A DNA stretch of 64,000 nucleotides from Acinetobacter bouvetii (GCF_902753875.1 NZ_CADDTS010000022.1:1-64000); one strand, 5' to 3'. Shown: positions 25,501-35,200, counted from the stretch's first letter. The notes: generated from the letters alone by a model not told the origin. Made by a program: numbers and translations.

Positions 25501-26738
25501 GCAGCACAATGTCGGGATGTGGTGCTGAATCTGGTCTGATAAGTGTAGATCAGGCACTGGATTTAATTCTGGAACGTACTCAAGCCTTAGTGATTGAACA
25601 ACTTGAATTAAATCAGGCTTTAAATCGTTATTTGGCTGAAGATGTTTATTCCAGTATCAATTTGCCCTTATTTTCACAAAGTGCTGTGGATGGTTATGCC
25701 ATTTGCTCGCAATCTCCCGTTGAAGCTACTAGCCGCTTTGACTTGATTGGAGAAATTCGGGCGGGGCAGCAGGCTGAATTAGAACTTCAAGCCGGGCAGG
25801 CGGTTCGGATCTTTACCGGGGCTAAAATTCCGTTTGGCACCACCACAGTGGCACGTCAGGAAATTGTCCAAGTTCTTGATACCAGCCAGATTGAAATCAC
25901 TGAACATTTAAATACCCATGCCGATATTCGGGATGCCGGTGAAGAAGTCTCTGTGGGTCAATTGCTGGCCAGCTCAGGGCAATTTCTCTCTGTGGGGGCA
26001 ATTGCTTCTTTAAGTATGGCCGGTATTCAAACGGTAAAAGTTTATCAATATCCCAAAGTGGCAGTGATTGTCACAGGTGATGAAGTGGCGAAATCGGTTG
26101 AGGATTTTGCAGCTGGTAAAATTTTCGATGCCAATGCCCCGATGATTCAGGCCTGGTTTCAGACGCTGGGGCAGCAGGTTGAAATTTTCCACGTTGCGGA
26201 TACTGAGGATGCAGTAAAAGCTTTGATTCAGGAATTATCAAGCAGCTACGATCTGATTTTAACCACAGGTGGGGTATCAGTGGGGGATTATGACTTCATC
26301 CGTCCGGTTGCTCTTGCCTTAGGTTTTGAACAGATTTTCTGGAAAGTTAAGCAGAAGCCGGGTAAGCCGATGTTCTTTGCAGACTTGCAACGGCATGACC
26401 ACTCACATTGCTATTTGCTGGGGTTACCGGGTAATCCTGCGGCTGTCTATGTTGGCATGCAAATTTATACTTCAACTCTACTGAATGTATTGCAAGGGCA
26501 AAAGCGGCATCCACAATGGTTTAGTGCCACATTGACTCATTCTATTAAAGCCGATGCCCGGGAACGTTTTTTAAGAATGTCGGCCCGTTTTGATCAATCG
26601 ATGCTAAAAGTGCAAAGTTTGTCTAAACAGCAATCGCATATGCTGAGCAATCTCATGCAGGCCAATTGTCTGGTCCGCATTCCTGCGGGAGCAGTTTTAT
26701 CTGAAGGACAGATTGTGCACGGTTTATTTATTCATTAA
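25497..26738 (+). CDS. moeA: Molybdopterin molybdenumtransferase MoeA
   Basis: This 413-residue enzyme inserts molybdate into adenylated molybdopterin. Family motifs are seen in order: QSAVDGYAI near 60, RIFTGAKIPFGTTTVARQE near 100-118, the active-site region LTTGGVSVGDYDFI near 258-271, and LLGLPGNPAAVYVGM near 305. The N-terminus starts with a short Ser/Gly-rich leader. Translation is probably coupled to moaCB through the four-base overlap. The molybdate importer ModABC follows immediately, so substrate supply and insertion are co-transcribed. Confidence 0.93.
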   Translation: MSSTMSGCGAESGLISVDQALDLILERTQALVIEQLELNQALNRYLAEDVYSSINLPLFSQSAVDGYAICSQSPVEATSRFDLIGEIRAGQQAELELQAGQAVRIFTGAKIPFGTTTVARQEIVQVLDTSQIEITEHLNTHADIRDAGEEVSVGQLLASSGQFLSVGAIASLSMAGIQTVKVYQYPKVAVIVTGDEVAKSVEDFAAGKIFDANAPMIQAWFQTLGQQVEIFHVADTEDAVKALIQELSSSYDLILTTGGVSVGDYDFIRPVALALGFEQIFWKVKQKPGKPMFFADLQRHDHSHCYLLGLPGNPAAVYVGMQIYTSTLLNVLQGQKRHPQWFSATLTHSIKADARERFLRMSARFDQSMLKVQSLSKQQSHMLSNLMQANCLVRIPAGAVLSEGQIVHGLFIH

Positions 26739-26752
26739 GGAACAGAATAATC

Positions 26753-27517
26753 ATGAAAAAATCCCTGTTTTTCTCGGTCTGCCTAGCCTCTATATTTTCA
26801 GCTGCACATGCAGATACTGTCAAAATTTATGCCGCAGCCAGTCTGACCAATGCCATCAGCGATATTGAAAAAATTTATGAAAAGCAACATCCTAAAACAG
26901 ATGTTGTAGCGGTATTTGGTGCTTCATCAGCCTTGGCGAAACAGGTCGAAGCAGGGGCCAGCAGTGACCTGTTTTTCTCTGCAGATCTGGACTGGATGAA
27001 TTATCTGGTCAAAAAGCAAATCATTCAGGCCAATAAAGCCAAGCCATTATTGTTTAATCAGCTGGTGGTGATTAGCCCGAAAAATTTGAATATTCCTTTT
27101 AAAGCCCAATCCAGTTTTAATTTTGCCAAAGCCTTTCAAGGACGATTGTGTACTGGACAGATGGAGTCGGTTCCTGCAGGCAAATATGCCAAACAGAGTT
27201 TGATTAAGCTGAACTGGCTAGATCAGTTAAAGGGGCGGATTGTGGGCACTGATGATGTTCGTTCAGCCTTGGCTTTTGTTGAACGTGGCGAATGTGATGT
27301 GGGCATTGTTTACAAAACCGATGCTTTAATTAGTCAAAAGGTGAAGATTATTGGTACCTTCCCGGCAGATTCACATCATCCGATTATTTATCCGCTGGCG
27401 CTGACCAAACAGGGAGAAAAAAATCCGGATGCCATTCAATTTGAAAAATTTGTAAAAACCAGTCCTCAGGCGAAAAATATCTTTAAAAAATATGGATTTC
27501 GCATGAGCCAATCATAG
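26753..27517 (+). CDS. modA: Molybdate-binding periplasmic protein ModA
   Basis: This 254-residue solute-binding protein captures molybdate (or tungstate) in the periplasm. A signal peptide (FSVCLASIFSAAHA) is cleaved before DTVKIYAAASL. The oxyanion-binding segments YAAASLTNAI, FGASSALAKQVEAGA and GRIVGTDDVRSALAFVERGECDVGIVYKTDA are typical of ModA. It lies 14 bp after moeA, with modB 14 bp downstream. Confidence 0.94.
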   Translation: MKKSLFFSVCLASIFSAAHADTVKIYAAASLTNAISDIEKIYEKQHPKTDVVAVFGASSALAKQVEAGASSDLFFSADLDWMNYLVKKQIIQANKAKPLLFNQLVVISPKNLNIPFKAQSSFNFAKAFQGRLCTGQMESVPAGKYAKQSLIKLNWLDQLKGRIVGTDDVRSALAFVERGECDVGIVYKTDALISQKVKIIGTFPADSHHPIIYPLALTKQGEKNPDAIQFEKFVKTSPQAKNIFKKYGFRMSQS

Positions 27518-27531
27518 GGTGTCGTGAATTG

Positions 27532-28215
27532 ATGTTCAGTCCCGAAGAACTGAGTGCCTTATATCTTTCGGCAAAAGTCGCCTTATGGGCAACGCTGATT
27601 TGTTTACCTTTTGCCGTGGCACTGGCCTGGACGTTGGCACGCCATGAATTCAGGCTGAAATTTTTGGTCGAAGCCTTTTTACAGTTGCCAATGGTACTGC
27701 CGCCTGTGGTGTTGGGCTATTTACTGTTGCTGCTGTTTGGTAATAAAGGCTGGATTGGACAATATTTAAATACACTCGGCATTGAACTGGCCTTTAACTG
27801 GAAAGGCGCGGTACTGGCGTCGATCATTGTGGCTTTTCCCTTAATGGTGCAGCCGATTCGTCTGTCTTTTCAATTGATTAATCAGCAATTGGAACAGGTG
27901 GCCGGTTCGTTAGGGGCAAGTCCATTCAGGGTATTTTGCAGTATCAGCCTGCCTTTGGCTCTACCGGGAATGCTGATTGGAAGTATCCTTTGTTTCAGTC
28001 GGAGTCTGGGTGAGTTTGGCGCCACCATTACTTTTGTCGGTAATATTCCAGACGAAACTCGCACCATTCCGATTGCGATTTATTCCTTCTTACAGCAGCC
28101 TGATGGCGAAGAATTTGCCATGCGGCTGGTAGTTTTGTCTTTGTGTCTGGCATTTTCAGCCCTGATTGCGAATTATTTTATTCTGCAAAAATATCAACGC
28201 AAATTGGGAGCTTGA
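27532..28215 (+). CDS. modB: Molybdate ABC transporter permease ModB
   Basis: The 227-residue inner-membrane permease of the molybdate importer has about five hydrophobic helices. The cytoplasmic coupling loop typical of ModB/CysTW permeases is present (VAGSLGASPFRVFCSISLPLALPG), followed by LGEFGATITFVGNIP. The ATG at 27532 is chosen over the adjacent TTG at 27529. The ribosome site is weak, suggesting coupling to modA. ModC begins one base after its stop. Confidence 0.92.
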   Translation: MFSPEELSALYLSAKVALWATLICLPFAVALAWTLARHEFRLKFLVEAFLQLPMVLPPVVLGYLLLLLFGNKGWIGQYLNTLGIELAFNWKGAVLASIIVAFPLMVQPIRLSFQLINQQLEQVAGSLGASPFRVFCSISLPLALPGMLIGSILCFSRSLGEFGATITFVGNIPDETRTIPIAIYSFLQQPDGEEFAMRLVVLSLCLAFSALIANYFILQKYQRKLGA

Positions 28216-28216
28216 A

Positions 28217-28858
28217 ATGTTGAAATGTGATTTTCAATATCGGCATGCTGACTTTCAGTTGAATGTGGAACTGGAAATGCAGCAGCAGCTGTTAGGTATA
28301 GTCGGGCCATCAGGCAGTGGTAAAAGCACTTTATTAAAAAATATTGTGGGTTTATTAAAGCCACAGCAGGGTTGTATCCAGTTGAATGGGCAGGTATTTA
28401 TTGATACGCAGCAGAACATTGATGTGCCGATGTATCAACGTAAAATCGCGCTGATTTTTCAAAATGCCTTGTTATTTCCGCACATGAATGTCAAACAAAA
28501 TCTGCTGTATGCAGAGAAATTGTTGGATCAAACGGAACAAAAATTTCAGTTTGATGAAATTGTCGAGTTGCTGGATCTGAAAGCCTTGATTCAGCGTAAG
28601 GCGCATCAACTTTCCGGCGGGGAAGCACAGCGAGTTTCCATCGGCCGTGCCTTGCTATCTTCACCCAATTTACTGCTACTGGACGAGCCATTAACCGGTC
28701 TGGACAGGAGTTTAAAACAGCAAATTTTACCGTTTTTTAAACGGATGAAAGATGAGCTGAATGTACCGATGATTTATGTTACGCATCATCCTGAAGAGCT
28801 GGAATACTTGGAAGCAGAGACTTTGCAATTACATCAAGGCACATTACAGCCTTTTTAG
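28217..28858 (+). CDS. modC: Molybdate ABC transporter ATPase ModC, short form
   Basis: This ATPase powers molybdate uptake. It has Walker A GPSGSGKST, Q-loop IFQNALLFPHM, signature LSGGEAQRVSIGRALL, Walker B LLLLDEPLTGLD and the switch His in YVTHH. The ATG at 28217 gives 213 residues, so the protein ends right after the ATPase domain. The C-terminal TOBE/Mop domain of ModC from enteric bacteria (about 350 residues) is missing, and with it the regulatory molybdate sites. No separate Mop or ModE protein is encoded nearby. Confidence 0.92.
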   Translation: MLKCDFQYRHADFQLNVELEMQQQLLGIVGPSGSGKSTLLKNIVGLLKPQQGCIQLNGQVFIDTQQNIDVPMYQRKIALIFQNALLFPHMNVKQNLLYAEKLLDQTEQKFQFDEIVELLDLKALIQRKAHQLSGGEAQRVSIGRALLSSPNLLLLDEPLTGLDRSLKQQILPFFKRMKDELNVPMIYVTHHPEELEYLEAETLQLHQGTLQPF

Positions 28859-29299
28859 ACTTCTTTTATAAATCATTTTTCAATGACTATACGTAATTTA
28901 TAAAGCTAAAATATAAAATAGATATTAGCAGCTATTGGATTCACGAGTGTGGCATGGATGCCACACGTTTCCCATCCCTTGCGCTGCATTTTAAAGCAGT
29001 GCTTAAAACTGGCTCAGGAAGTCGTGTATGGGAAACAAAAGGTTTTTCTTGCAGACTTAAAATATATTTTAAAATCCTCATTTTGCCCTTTCAAAAGTTG
29101 AGATATTGCATACGCGAAAACATAAAAATTTAAACAATAAAATGAGGCTGTGCTAATTTTAAAAAGATCTTATAGGGAGCATTTTTTGATTTATGAATGA
29201 GACCCATTAAACTGAGGTGATTTAATTAGAATTAAGAAATAGCCTAAGCAGTTTAAATCCTCAACTGCTTAAGCGATCTACGATAAAAATCAAACGTGA
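28859..29299. other. Gene-free spacer with a compact folded element
   Basis: No open frame of note lies in these 441 bp. The part from 28947 to 29036 contains three inverted repeats arranged as consecutive and nested hairpins, described separately. The remainder is AT-rich and without clear promoter or terminator signals. Confidence 0.6.
28947..29036. repeat. Folded intergenic element with three perfect or near-perfect stems
   Basis: GTGTGGCAT/ATGCCACAC (28947-28955 and 28958-28966) abuts a second structure closed by GTTTCCCAT/ATGGGAAAC (28967-28975 and 29028-29036). The second structure encloses GCGCTGC/GCAGTGC (28981-28987 and 28996-29002, one G-U). The adjacency of the stems and the lack of coding potential suggest a structured RNA or a small mobile palindromic element. 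Confidence 0.5.
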
Positions 29300-29686
29300 C
29301 TATTCAGACTTTTGATATTCATTGATGACTTCAAGCGCAGCACGGAAAGCTTCCTGAGTGGCAGGAGCACCACAGTATGGCAAACTGTGTAATAACACTT
29401 CCTGAATTTCTTCTACCGTCGCCCCATTATTAAGTGCACCACGCACATGGCCTTTCAGTTCGGTTGGGCTTTTTTGTGCAGTTAAAAAAGCAATGGTGAT
29501 TAGTGAACGATATTTACGAGGCAGTACGCCTTCACGTTGCCAGGTTGAGCCCCAAGCATGCTCATTAATCCAGTCTTGTAAAGGCTGGGTAAAGGGCACA
29601 GTATTGTCTTGCGCACGTTTTACAAAAGTCTCGCCCATGACTTCGGTACGAACTTTTAAACCATTTTCAAAATCTTGTTGTGACAT
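29300..29686 (-). CDS. Carboxymuconolactone decarboxylase family protein
   Basis: This 128-residue all-helical protein of the CMD/AhpD-like superfamily resembles PcaC-type 4-carboxymuconolactone decarboxylases. Supporting segments are WGSTWQREGVLPRKYRSLITIAFLTA and ELKGHVRGALNNGATVEEIQEVLLHSLPYCG. It lacks the CxxC of AhpD peroxidase partners, so decarboxylase-like or isomerase-like chemistry is more likely than redox. The ATG at 29686 (MSQQDFENG) is preferred over 29701 by family starts. No aromatic-catabolism genes are nearby, so the physiological substrate is open. Confidence 0.82.
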   Translation of the reverse strand: MSQQDFENGLKVRTEVMGETFVKRAQDNTVPFTQPLQDWINEHAWGSTWQREGVLPRKYRSLITIAFLTAQKSPTELKGHVRGALNNGATVEEIQEVLLHSLPYCGAPATQEAFRAALEVINEYQKSE

Positions 29687-29865
29687 GTTTTGCTCTTTCA
29701 ATCGTGATTAAAGAAAATATGAAAAGTGTATGCCTGAATGAAGGTTATGCGTATTGGTTTATGGTCGTAGTAGGATCTTGTTTATAGATTTAATTTGTGA
29801 CAAGTAAAAACCATTAACCCTTTGGATTGGGTTAATGGTATGTACAAAAGAGTAGGTGAAATGGG

Positions 29866-30318
29866 TTATTGTGTATGTTTAACGACCAGCACAGGAACAT
29901 GGCTAGCGGTCAGAATATCTTGGGCAATACTGCCAATAAAGGTTTTTTTCAAACCGGTCCGACCATGTGAACCGACTACAATTAAATCTGCTTTTAATTC
30001 ATCGGCAAGCTCAGCAATGGCATCACTGGGCGATTGCTTGGCCAGAAGTTTCGTTGTGTTTTCAATACCTGCATTGGTGAATTTGAGTCCAAGTTCAGCC
30101 AGAATGTTTTTGGCATGTGCTTTGGCTTCCATAAAATAATCAGTCACACCGGGGACATTTTTATAAAAACTGACACTGGTTAAAGGGTCGATAATGACCA
30201 CACTGACTATGGTCACTTTACTGCCAAAGGCTTTGGCCAAGACCATGGCCTGATCGGCTGCTGCTACGGCAATCGGCGAATCATCGACTGAAACTAAAAT
30301 GTGTTGGTAATAGTCCAT
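29866..30318 (-). CDS. Universal stress protein, single domain (UspA-type)
   Basis: The 150-residue protein has the Usp fold: HILVSVDDSPIAVAAADQA at the start and the ATP-binding signature VVGSHGRTGLKKTFIGSIAQDILTASHVPVLVV near the C-terminus. That signature (G-2x-G-9x-G-S/T) marks the ATP-binding subgroup. The ATG at 30318 follows AGAGGACA. It is monocistronic. A tandem Usp is encoded at 42358-43200 and is not a close copy. Confidence 0.88.
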   Translation of the reverse strand: MDYYQHILVSVDDSPIAVAAADQAMVLAKAFGSKVTIVSVVIIDPLTSVSFYKNVPGVTDYFMEAKAHAKNILAELGLKFTNAGIENTTKLLAKQSPSDAIAELADELKADLIVVGSHGRTGLKKTFIGSIAQDILTASHVPVLVVKHTQ

Positions 30319-30552
30319 GATACTGTCCTCTTGTTGCAAGATTCGTTATCTGTTCTAAGATTAGCATAGCTAGGGTTGAGTGATATGAATACAAGATAAA
30401 TATAACTTTTTATGATTTTTTATCAGATAGTTAAATAAATTAATGGTGATAGTTAAGGTGATTTGAAAAGGTTGATTCGGTCCGTGATAATCAGCTGCTA
30501 TTTTGGGGAAGATTTTAGAGTCATTCTGTTATGTCTCTGGAGTATATCCAAT

Positions 30553-30583
30553 AAAAAACCCTCATCTTTCGATGAGGGTTTTT
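30553..30583 (-). terminator. Terminator following tRNA-Gly
   Basis: ACCCTCATC pairs with GATGAGGGT around a 4-nt loop, with A and T runs on both sides. It lies just beyond the 3' end of the leftward tRNA gene and can work in both directions. Confidence 0.85.
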
Positions 30584-30590
30584 CGTATTC

Positions 30591-30666
30591 TGGAGCGGGA
30601 AAGGAGACTCGAACTCCCGACCCCAACCTTGGCAAGGTTATGCTCTACCAACTGAGCTATTCCCGC
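30591..30666 (-). tRNA. tRNA-Gly (anticodon GCC)
   Basis: Read leftward the gene starts GCGGGAATAGCTCAG and ends with an encoded CCA (30591-30593). The acceptor arms GCGGGA/TCCCGC pair. The D arm (AGCTC..GAGC), the anticodon stem with GCC, and the T arm (TTCGAGTC) are all present. Length is 76 bases including CCA. The discriminator base is U. Confidence 0.95.
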
Positions 30667-30729
30667 AATGGTTGTGAATTATAGAGAGTTTAATAAAACT
30701 GTCAACTCTTTATGCTTCGAAATGTTGAA

Positions 30730-32151
30730 TTAATCAGCACGACGCCAGATGGTACCTTGACGGGTATCTTCCAGAACCACGCCTTGATCAAGCAAAGATT
30801 GACGAATTTCATCGGCTTTGGAAAATTCCTTGGCCTTTTTCGCATCTTTACGTTGCTGAATTAGATCTTCAATTTGCTCTTCAGACAGACCTAGTGCCTC
30901 CTGACCGATATCAGATTTTAAGAAGTCATCTACATTGTGCTGTACTAAGCCTAAAATATCAGTCAAGTGACGCAAGGTTGAATAATACACCGCAGCCTGT
31001 TCGGCATTTTCATCTTTGACAGCGCGGTTCAGCTCTTTGTTGATTTCAAACAATACGGCAATCGCTTCAGCGGTATTAAAGTCATCACGCATGGCAGCAT
31101 TAAAGCGTTCCACCAGTGCTTCATCTAAAGTAGCTACAGTTTTTTCACCATAGGCTTGTTGATAGGCTTTGAATGAATGATAGAAACGTGAAAGTGCTGT
31201 TTTTGCTTCTTTGAGTGCCACGTCAGAGAAATTCACCGGGCTACGATAATGTGAAGACACAATAAAGTAACGGATTACTTCAGGGTGGAATTTATCCATC
31301 ACATCACGAATGGTAAAGAAATTGCCTAAAGACTTAGACATTTTTTCACCATCAACATTGATAAAGCCGACATGCATCCAGTAATTGACATACTGTTCGT
31401 CAGTTGACGCTTCTGACTGTGCAATTTCATTTTCATGGTGCGGGAACATCAAATCTGAACCACCACCGTGAATGTCAAAGTGATTGCCTAGGCAGCAGGT
31501 TGACATTGCCGAACATTCAATATGCCAACCCGGACGACCATTGCCCCAAGGTGAAGCCCATGACGGTTCATTTTCTTTGGCATGTTTCCAAAGCACAAAG
31601 TCAAAGGGATGTTTCTTTTCAACTTCAACATCGACACGTTCAGAGGCCCCGGCTTGCATATCTTCCAGTTTACGACCGGAAAGACGACCATATTTGGCAA
31701 ATTTTTCTACTTGAAAATACACATCGCCATTTGCAGAGGGGTAAGCCGTGCCTTTATTAACCAGATTGCCAATCATGTTTTGCATCTGATCAATATAATC
31801 TGTAGCACGAGGCGCTTCATCCGGATGTAAGCAGCCCAAGTTTTCAGCATCTTCATTCATCGCCTGGATAAAACGATCGGTCAATGCAGTAATGCTTTCA
31901 CCATTTTCATTGGCACGTTTGATAATTTTGTCATCAATGTCGGTGATATTACGCACATATTTAACGTTCCAACCTTGGCTACGCAGGAAACGGATAATGT
32001 AGTCAAATGCAACCATGACCCGAGCATGTCCAATATGACAGTAATCATATACCGTCATACCGCACACATACATGTCGATATGTCCTTCTTTACGTGGAAC
32101 AAATTCAACTTTTTTACGTTGCTCTGAGTTGTATAGAACAAATGGTTGCAT
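30730..32151 (-). CDS. cysS: Cysteinyl-tRNA synthetase
   Basis: This 473-residue class I synthetase charges tRNA-Cys. The HIGH signature occurs as [10 protein letters not shown] near residues 35-44, and [14 protein letters not shown] near 265 is the second signature. Zinc ligands include Cys30 in VCGMTVYD and Cys residues in WHIECSAMS. The length is normal (about 461-475). The C-terminus has the anticodon-binding helical part. It is transcribed leftward toward the tRNA-Gly gene. Confidence 0.95.
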   Translation of the reverse strand: MQPFVLYNSEQRKKVEFVPRKEGHIDMYVCGMTVYDYCHIGHARVMVAFDYIIRFLRSQGWNVKYVRNITDIDDKIIKRANENGESITALTDRFIQAMNEDAENLGCLHPDEAPRATDYIDQMQNMIGNLVNKGTAYPSANGDVYFQVEKFAKYGRLSGRKLEDMQAGASERVDVEVEKKHPFDFVLWKHAKENEPSWASPWGNGRPGWHIECSAMSTCCLGNHFDIHGGGSDLMFPHHENEIAQSEASTDEQYVNYWMHVGFINVDGEKMSKSLGNFFTIRDVMDKFHPEVIRYFIVSSHYRSPVNFSDVALKEAKTALSRFYHSFKAYQQAYGEKTVATLDEALVERFNAAMRDDFNTAEAIAVLFEINKELNRAVKDENAEQAAVYYSTLRHLTDILGLVQHNVDDFLKSDIGQEALGLSEEQIEDLIQQRKDAKKAKEFSKADEIRQSLLDQGVVLEDTRQGTIWRRAD

Positions 32152-32524
32152 AGGTTTTCTAGAAGCTTATTGAAAATGGTGTTCAATCTTAACCTAAGCA
32201 TTTTTTTTCATAAAGTTAAAACGAAAAAATGCAGGAATTTTTTAGGGAATATACCTTTATGCGAATGTTCAAGGTCATGGTTGATGATCTAAGATGGTAC
32301 ATTGCAAATAAAAATAATCAGCGATACATGGGGAAATAACAATTGAGCCATCAAAAGTGTATTTTTGAAATGGACAAAAGCCATCGCGGCTCACCATCAT
32401 TTCTACACAATTCGTGAAATCTTGTACATTTAGAAACGTGACATTTGCATAGATATGATAAAATTGCGAAAATTATTTTTTGCTTGATTGAATCAACTCT
32501 GTATAGAGTAAAGGTAAACCTATT
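32152..32524. other. Divergent promoter region between cysS and kdsD
   Basis: This 373-bp spacer carries the promoters for leftward cysS and rightward kdsD. One AT-rich inverted repeat, GCATTTTTT/AAAAAATGC (32198-32206 and 32224-32232), lies near cysS. No open frame with coding character is seen. Confidence 0.5.
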
Positions 32525-33517
32525 TTGAACCCACCAAATATGCCAAATCAAATAGACTTTCAAAAAGTTGCATTAGAAACTTTGCGTATAGAAGAACAAG
32601 CGCTGGAAATATTGGCGACGCAAATTGATGATCGTTTTAGCCGTGCCTGTGAAATTATCTTGCAGTGTCGAGGGCGTCTAGTCATTACAGGTATGGGTAA
32701 GTCGGGGCATATTGGTCGTAAAATGGCAGCTACCTTTGCATCTACGGGGACTCCTTCGTTCTTTATGCATCCGGGTGAGGCCGGGCATGGTGATCTGGGG
32801 ATGCTGGTTCATGGTGATGTGCTGATTGCCATTTCAAACTCGGGCAAGAGCGATGAAATTATGATGCTCATGCCTTTGATCAAGCGTCTGGAAATTCCGT
32901 TAATTACCATTAGTGGTGATGATAAAGGCCCGATGCCGAAAAATGCCGATGTGGCTTTAACCTTGGGTAATATTCAGGAAGCCTGTCCATTGGGGCTGGC
33001 ACCCACTTCAAGTACCACTGCAACGTTGGCTTTAGGCGATGCACTGGCTGTGGCTTTACTCGATGCTCGTGGCTTTACCGCTGATGATTTTGCCATGTCA
33101 CATCCAGCTGGTGCTTTAGGTAAACGTCTATTACTTCATGTTAAACATTTGATGCATATCGCTTCGGAGTTGCCAAAAGTCTCTCCGGATACACCAATGA
33201 ATCAAGTTTTATACGAAATCTCAAACAAGCGTCTAGGTTTAACCACAATTGTGGATCAAAATGATGTATTGCTTGGTATTTTTACCGACGGTGATTTACG
33301 TCGTTTAATTGATAAGCAGCAAGGTTTTGATGTGAACTTGCCTGTTTCAGAAGTGATGATCAAAAATCCGTTGACCATTTCGCAAGAAGCGCGTGCTGTT
33401 GAAGCCTTAGAGCGCATGAACGAAAAGAAAATCAATCAATTTGTTGTTGTAGATGATGTAAACAAGGTTATAGGTGTGATTAGCATGCATGACCTGATTC
33501 AAGCTGGGGTAAATTAA
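32525..33517 (+). CDS. kdsD: D-arabinose 5-phosphate isomerase KdsD
   Basis: This enzyme interconverts ribulose 5-phosphate and arabinose 5-phosphate, the first step of Kdo synthesis for lipooligosaccharide. It has an SIS sugar-isomerase domain (about 40-185, with ITGMGKSGHIGRKMAATFASTGTPSFF and LAPTSSTTATLALGDALA) and two CBS domains (about 210-330). The start is uncertain. A TTG at 32525 has AAAGG about ten bases upstream, while the in-frame ATG at 32540 lacks a clear ribosome site; the shorter form would be 325 residues. It heads a five-gene operon with kdsC, lptC, lptA and lptB. Confidence 0.93.
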   Translation: MNPPNMPNQIDFQKVALETLRIEEQALEILATQIDDRFSRACEIILQCRGRLVITGMGKSGHIGRKMAATFASTGTPSFFMHPGEAGHGDLGMLVHGDVLIAISNSGKSDEIMMLMPLIKRLEIPLITISGDDKGPMPKNADVALTLGNIQEACPLGLAPTSSTTATLALGDALAVALLDARGFTADDFAMSHPAGALGKRLLLHVKHLMHIASELPKVSPDTPMNQVLYEISNKRLGLTTIVDQNDVLLGIFTDGDLRRLIDKQQGFDVNLPVSEVMIKNPLTISQEARAVEALERMNEKKINQFVVVDDVNKVIGVISMHDLIQAGVN

Positions 33518-33520
33518 TCA

Positions 33521-34060
33521 ATGGCATCTTATATTTTACTGGAACAGGCGCGTCATGTTGAAGCCTTGGTTCTTGATGTCGATGGCATTTTAAGTGACGG
33601 TTTTGTGACCTTGACCAATACCGGTGACGAAATCAAGTCCTTTGATATTCGTGATGGCTTGGGTATGAAACTCGTACAGAAAGCGGGTGTGAAAGTCATT
33701 ATTATTACTGGACGTAAAAGTCATATTGTAGAAAAGCGCATGTCGGACTTAGGTGTAGATCTGGTTTTTCAGGGCCGTGAAGATAAAGGTATGGCATTAC
33801 GCGAAGCCTGTGCCCAATTGAATGTTGTACCAGAGGACTGTTTATATATGGGTGATGACTGGCCTGATCTTTCGGCATTTGCGATTGCCGGCATGAAAGT
33901 CACTGTGCCGAATGGTCATGTTGAAGTTCGCCGTCGTGCTGATTTGGTGACTCAGGCGATGGGTGGTCGTGGTGCGGTCCGTGAAATCTGCGATATGATT
34001 TTGATGGCCAAAGGAGCTTATGAGCAGCTGCTTGAAAAGTATACGGCTATCCCACATTAA
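33521..34060 (+). CDS. kdsC: 3-deoxy-D-manno-octulosonate-8-phosphate phosphatase KdsC
   Basis: This 179-residue HAD-family phosphatase releases Kdo from Kdo-8-phosphate. The catalytic motif LDVDGILSDG (residues about 18-27) holds both Asp residues. Motif II is in IIITGRKS, and motif IV in YMGDDWPDLSAF. There is no cap domain, as in other tetrameric KdsC enzymes. It starts three bases after the kdsD stop. Confidence 0.95.
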   Translation: MASYILLEQARHVEALVLDVDGILSDGFVTLTNTGDEIKSFDIRDGLGMKLVQKAGVKVIIITGRKSHIVEKRMSDLGVDLVFQGREDKGMALREACAQLNVVPEDCLYMGDDWPDLSAFAIAGMKVTVPNGHVEVRRRADLVTQAMGGRGAVREICDMILMAKGAYEQLLEKYTAIPH

Positions 34061-34101
34061 TAGTTAAATAATTCATTGAATTTGAGTTAAGTACCACACT
34101 T

Positions 34102-34650
34102 ATGGATACAAAAGCTTTATACGTAACTGCTATAGCAATTGCAGCTATAAGTGGTGGTTACTACTATTACAGCGGTAAAGGTAAGAAGCTTGAGGTTGAT
34201 TCAGCCCGAAGCATGACCTACTCCGCTGAAAAAATTAATCTCACTCAGACCGATGAGCATGGGAATTTGTACGTCCGTGCTACGGTAGATCGGCTTGAGC
34301 AAGATCTGCAAAAAGAAACGGCAAAACTTCAAAACTTAAATGCTTCTATGTATAAAAATGGGGCGGTTGATGCCACGTTTTATGCCAAAGTTGCAAACAG
34401 TTATGAAGATAACCAGCGTGTGGTTTTGTCCGGAAACGTCGTGGCGACTAAGTTAATGCAGCAGGGCAAAATGCAGTTTCAGACGCAAGAATTAACCGGA
34501 TACCCGAAAACTCGCGAACTTGAAACCAATAAGCAAGTCATTGTGCAATCTCCCCAAGCTGAATTTGTAAGCCAAGGTCTGAAAGCCAATTTAAATGACG
34601 GTCAATACGAATTTTTTAATATTCGAGGAAAATATGAACCAAAATCTTAA
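34102..34650 (+). CDS. lptC: LPS export protein LptC
   Basis: The 182-residue bitopic protein links the inner-membrane LptBFG complex to periplasmic LptA. It has one N-terminal membrane segment (LYVTAIAIAAISGGYYYYSG) and a beta-jellyroll periplasmic part with YSAEKINLTQTDEHGNLYVRATVD. Sequence conservation in this family is low; the position between kdsC and lptA is the best support. Its end overlaps the lptA start by 17 bases. Confidence 0.88.
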   Translation: MDTKALYVTAIAIAAISGGYYYYSGKGKKLEVDSARSMTYSAEKINLTQTDEHGNLYVRATVDRLEQDLQKETAKLQNLNASMYKNGAVDATFYAKVANSYEDNQRVVLSGNVVATKLMQQGKMQFQTQELTGYPKTRELETNKQVIVQSPQAEFVSQGLKANLNDGQYEFFNIRGKYEPKS

Positions 34651-35200
34651 GCTTACATTGTCTAAAACCTTGCTTAAGCAAGCAGCTTTGGTCGGTTTGG
34701 TTGTATTCTCATCGGCACCGGCATTTGCCATTCCATCAGATCGAAATCAGCCGATTTCACTGGTGGCTGACCGTGCAACCTATAATGAAAAAACCGGGGT
34801 GACGACCTATACCGGTAATGTCATCATCGAACAGGGCACCATGAGATTGCAAGCCAATTCAATTGTGGCCAATCTGAACAGTCAAAAAGAAATCAGTACC
34901 ATTACTGCGACTGGTGGACCTGCACGTTTTCAACAAAAAGTAGATGTCAATAAAGGCTTGGCCAAAGGACAGGCACAAAAGATTCTTTATAATGCCCAAA
35001 CCGGGATTATCACCTTGTCTGGTGGCGCATTGCTGCAACAGGATGGCGCAAGTATTCGTGGTAATACTTTGAAATATAGTATGAATAAAGGTGATGTCGA
35101 AGCGACGGGTACTCCAAATAATACGGGTTCATCTTCAGGTCGTGTACAAATCGTTATTCCACCATCTAGCTCAAAATCATTCCCAGGAGCACGTGATTAA
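34634..35200 (+). CDS. lptA: LPS transport periplasmic protein LptA
   Basis: This 188-residue protein forms the periplasmic bridge that carries lipooligosaccharide to the outer membrane. A signal peptide ([20 protein letters not shown]) precedes the OstA-like domain beginning [31 protein letters not shown]. The ATG at 34634 has GAGGAAA upstream; an earlier frame start would lie deep in lptC and break the signal peptide. The Ser/Pro-rich tail ends in a few charged residues. lptB starts at the last base of its stop codon. Confidence 0.93.
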   Translation: MNQNLKLTLSKTLLKQAALVGLVVFSSAPAFAIPSDRNQPISLVADRATYNEKTGVTTYTGNVIIEQGTMRLQANSIVANLNSQKEISTITATGGPARFQQKVDVNKGLAKGQAQKILYNAQTGIITLSGGALLQQDGASIRGNTLKYSMNKGDVEATGTPNNTGSSSGRVQIVIPPSSSKSFPGARD

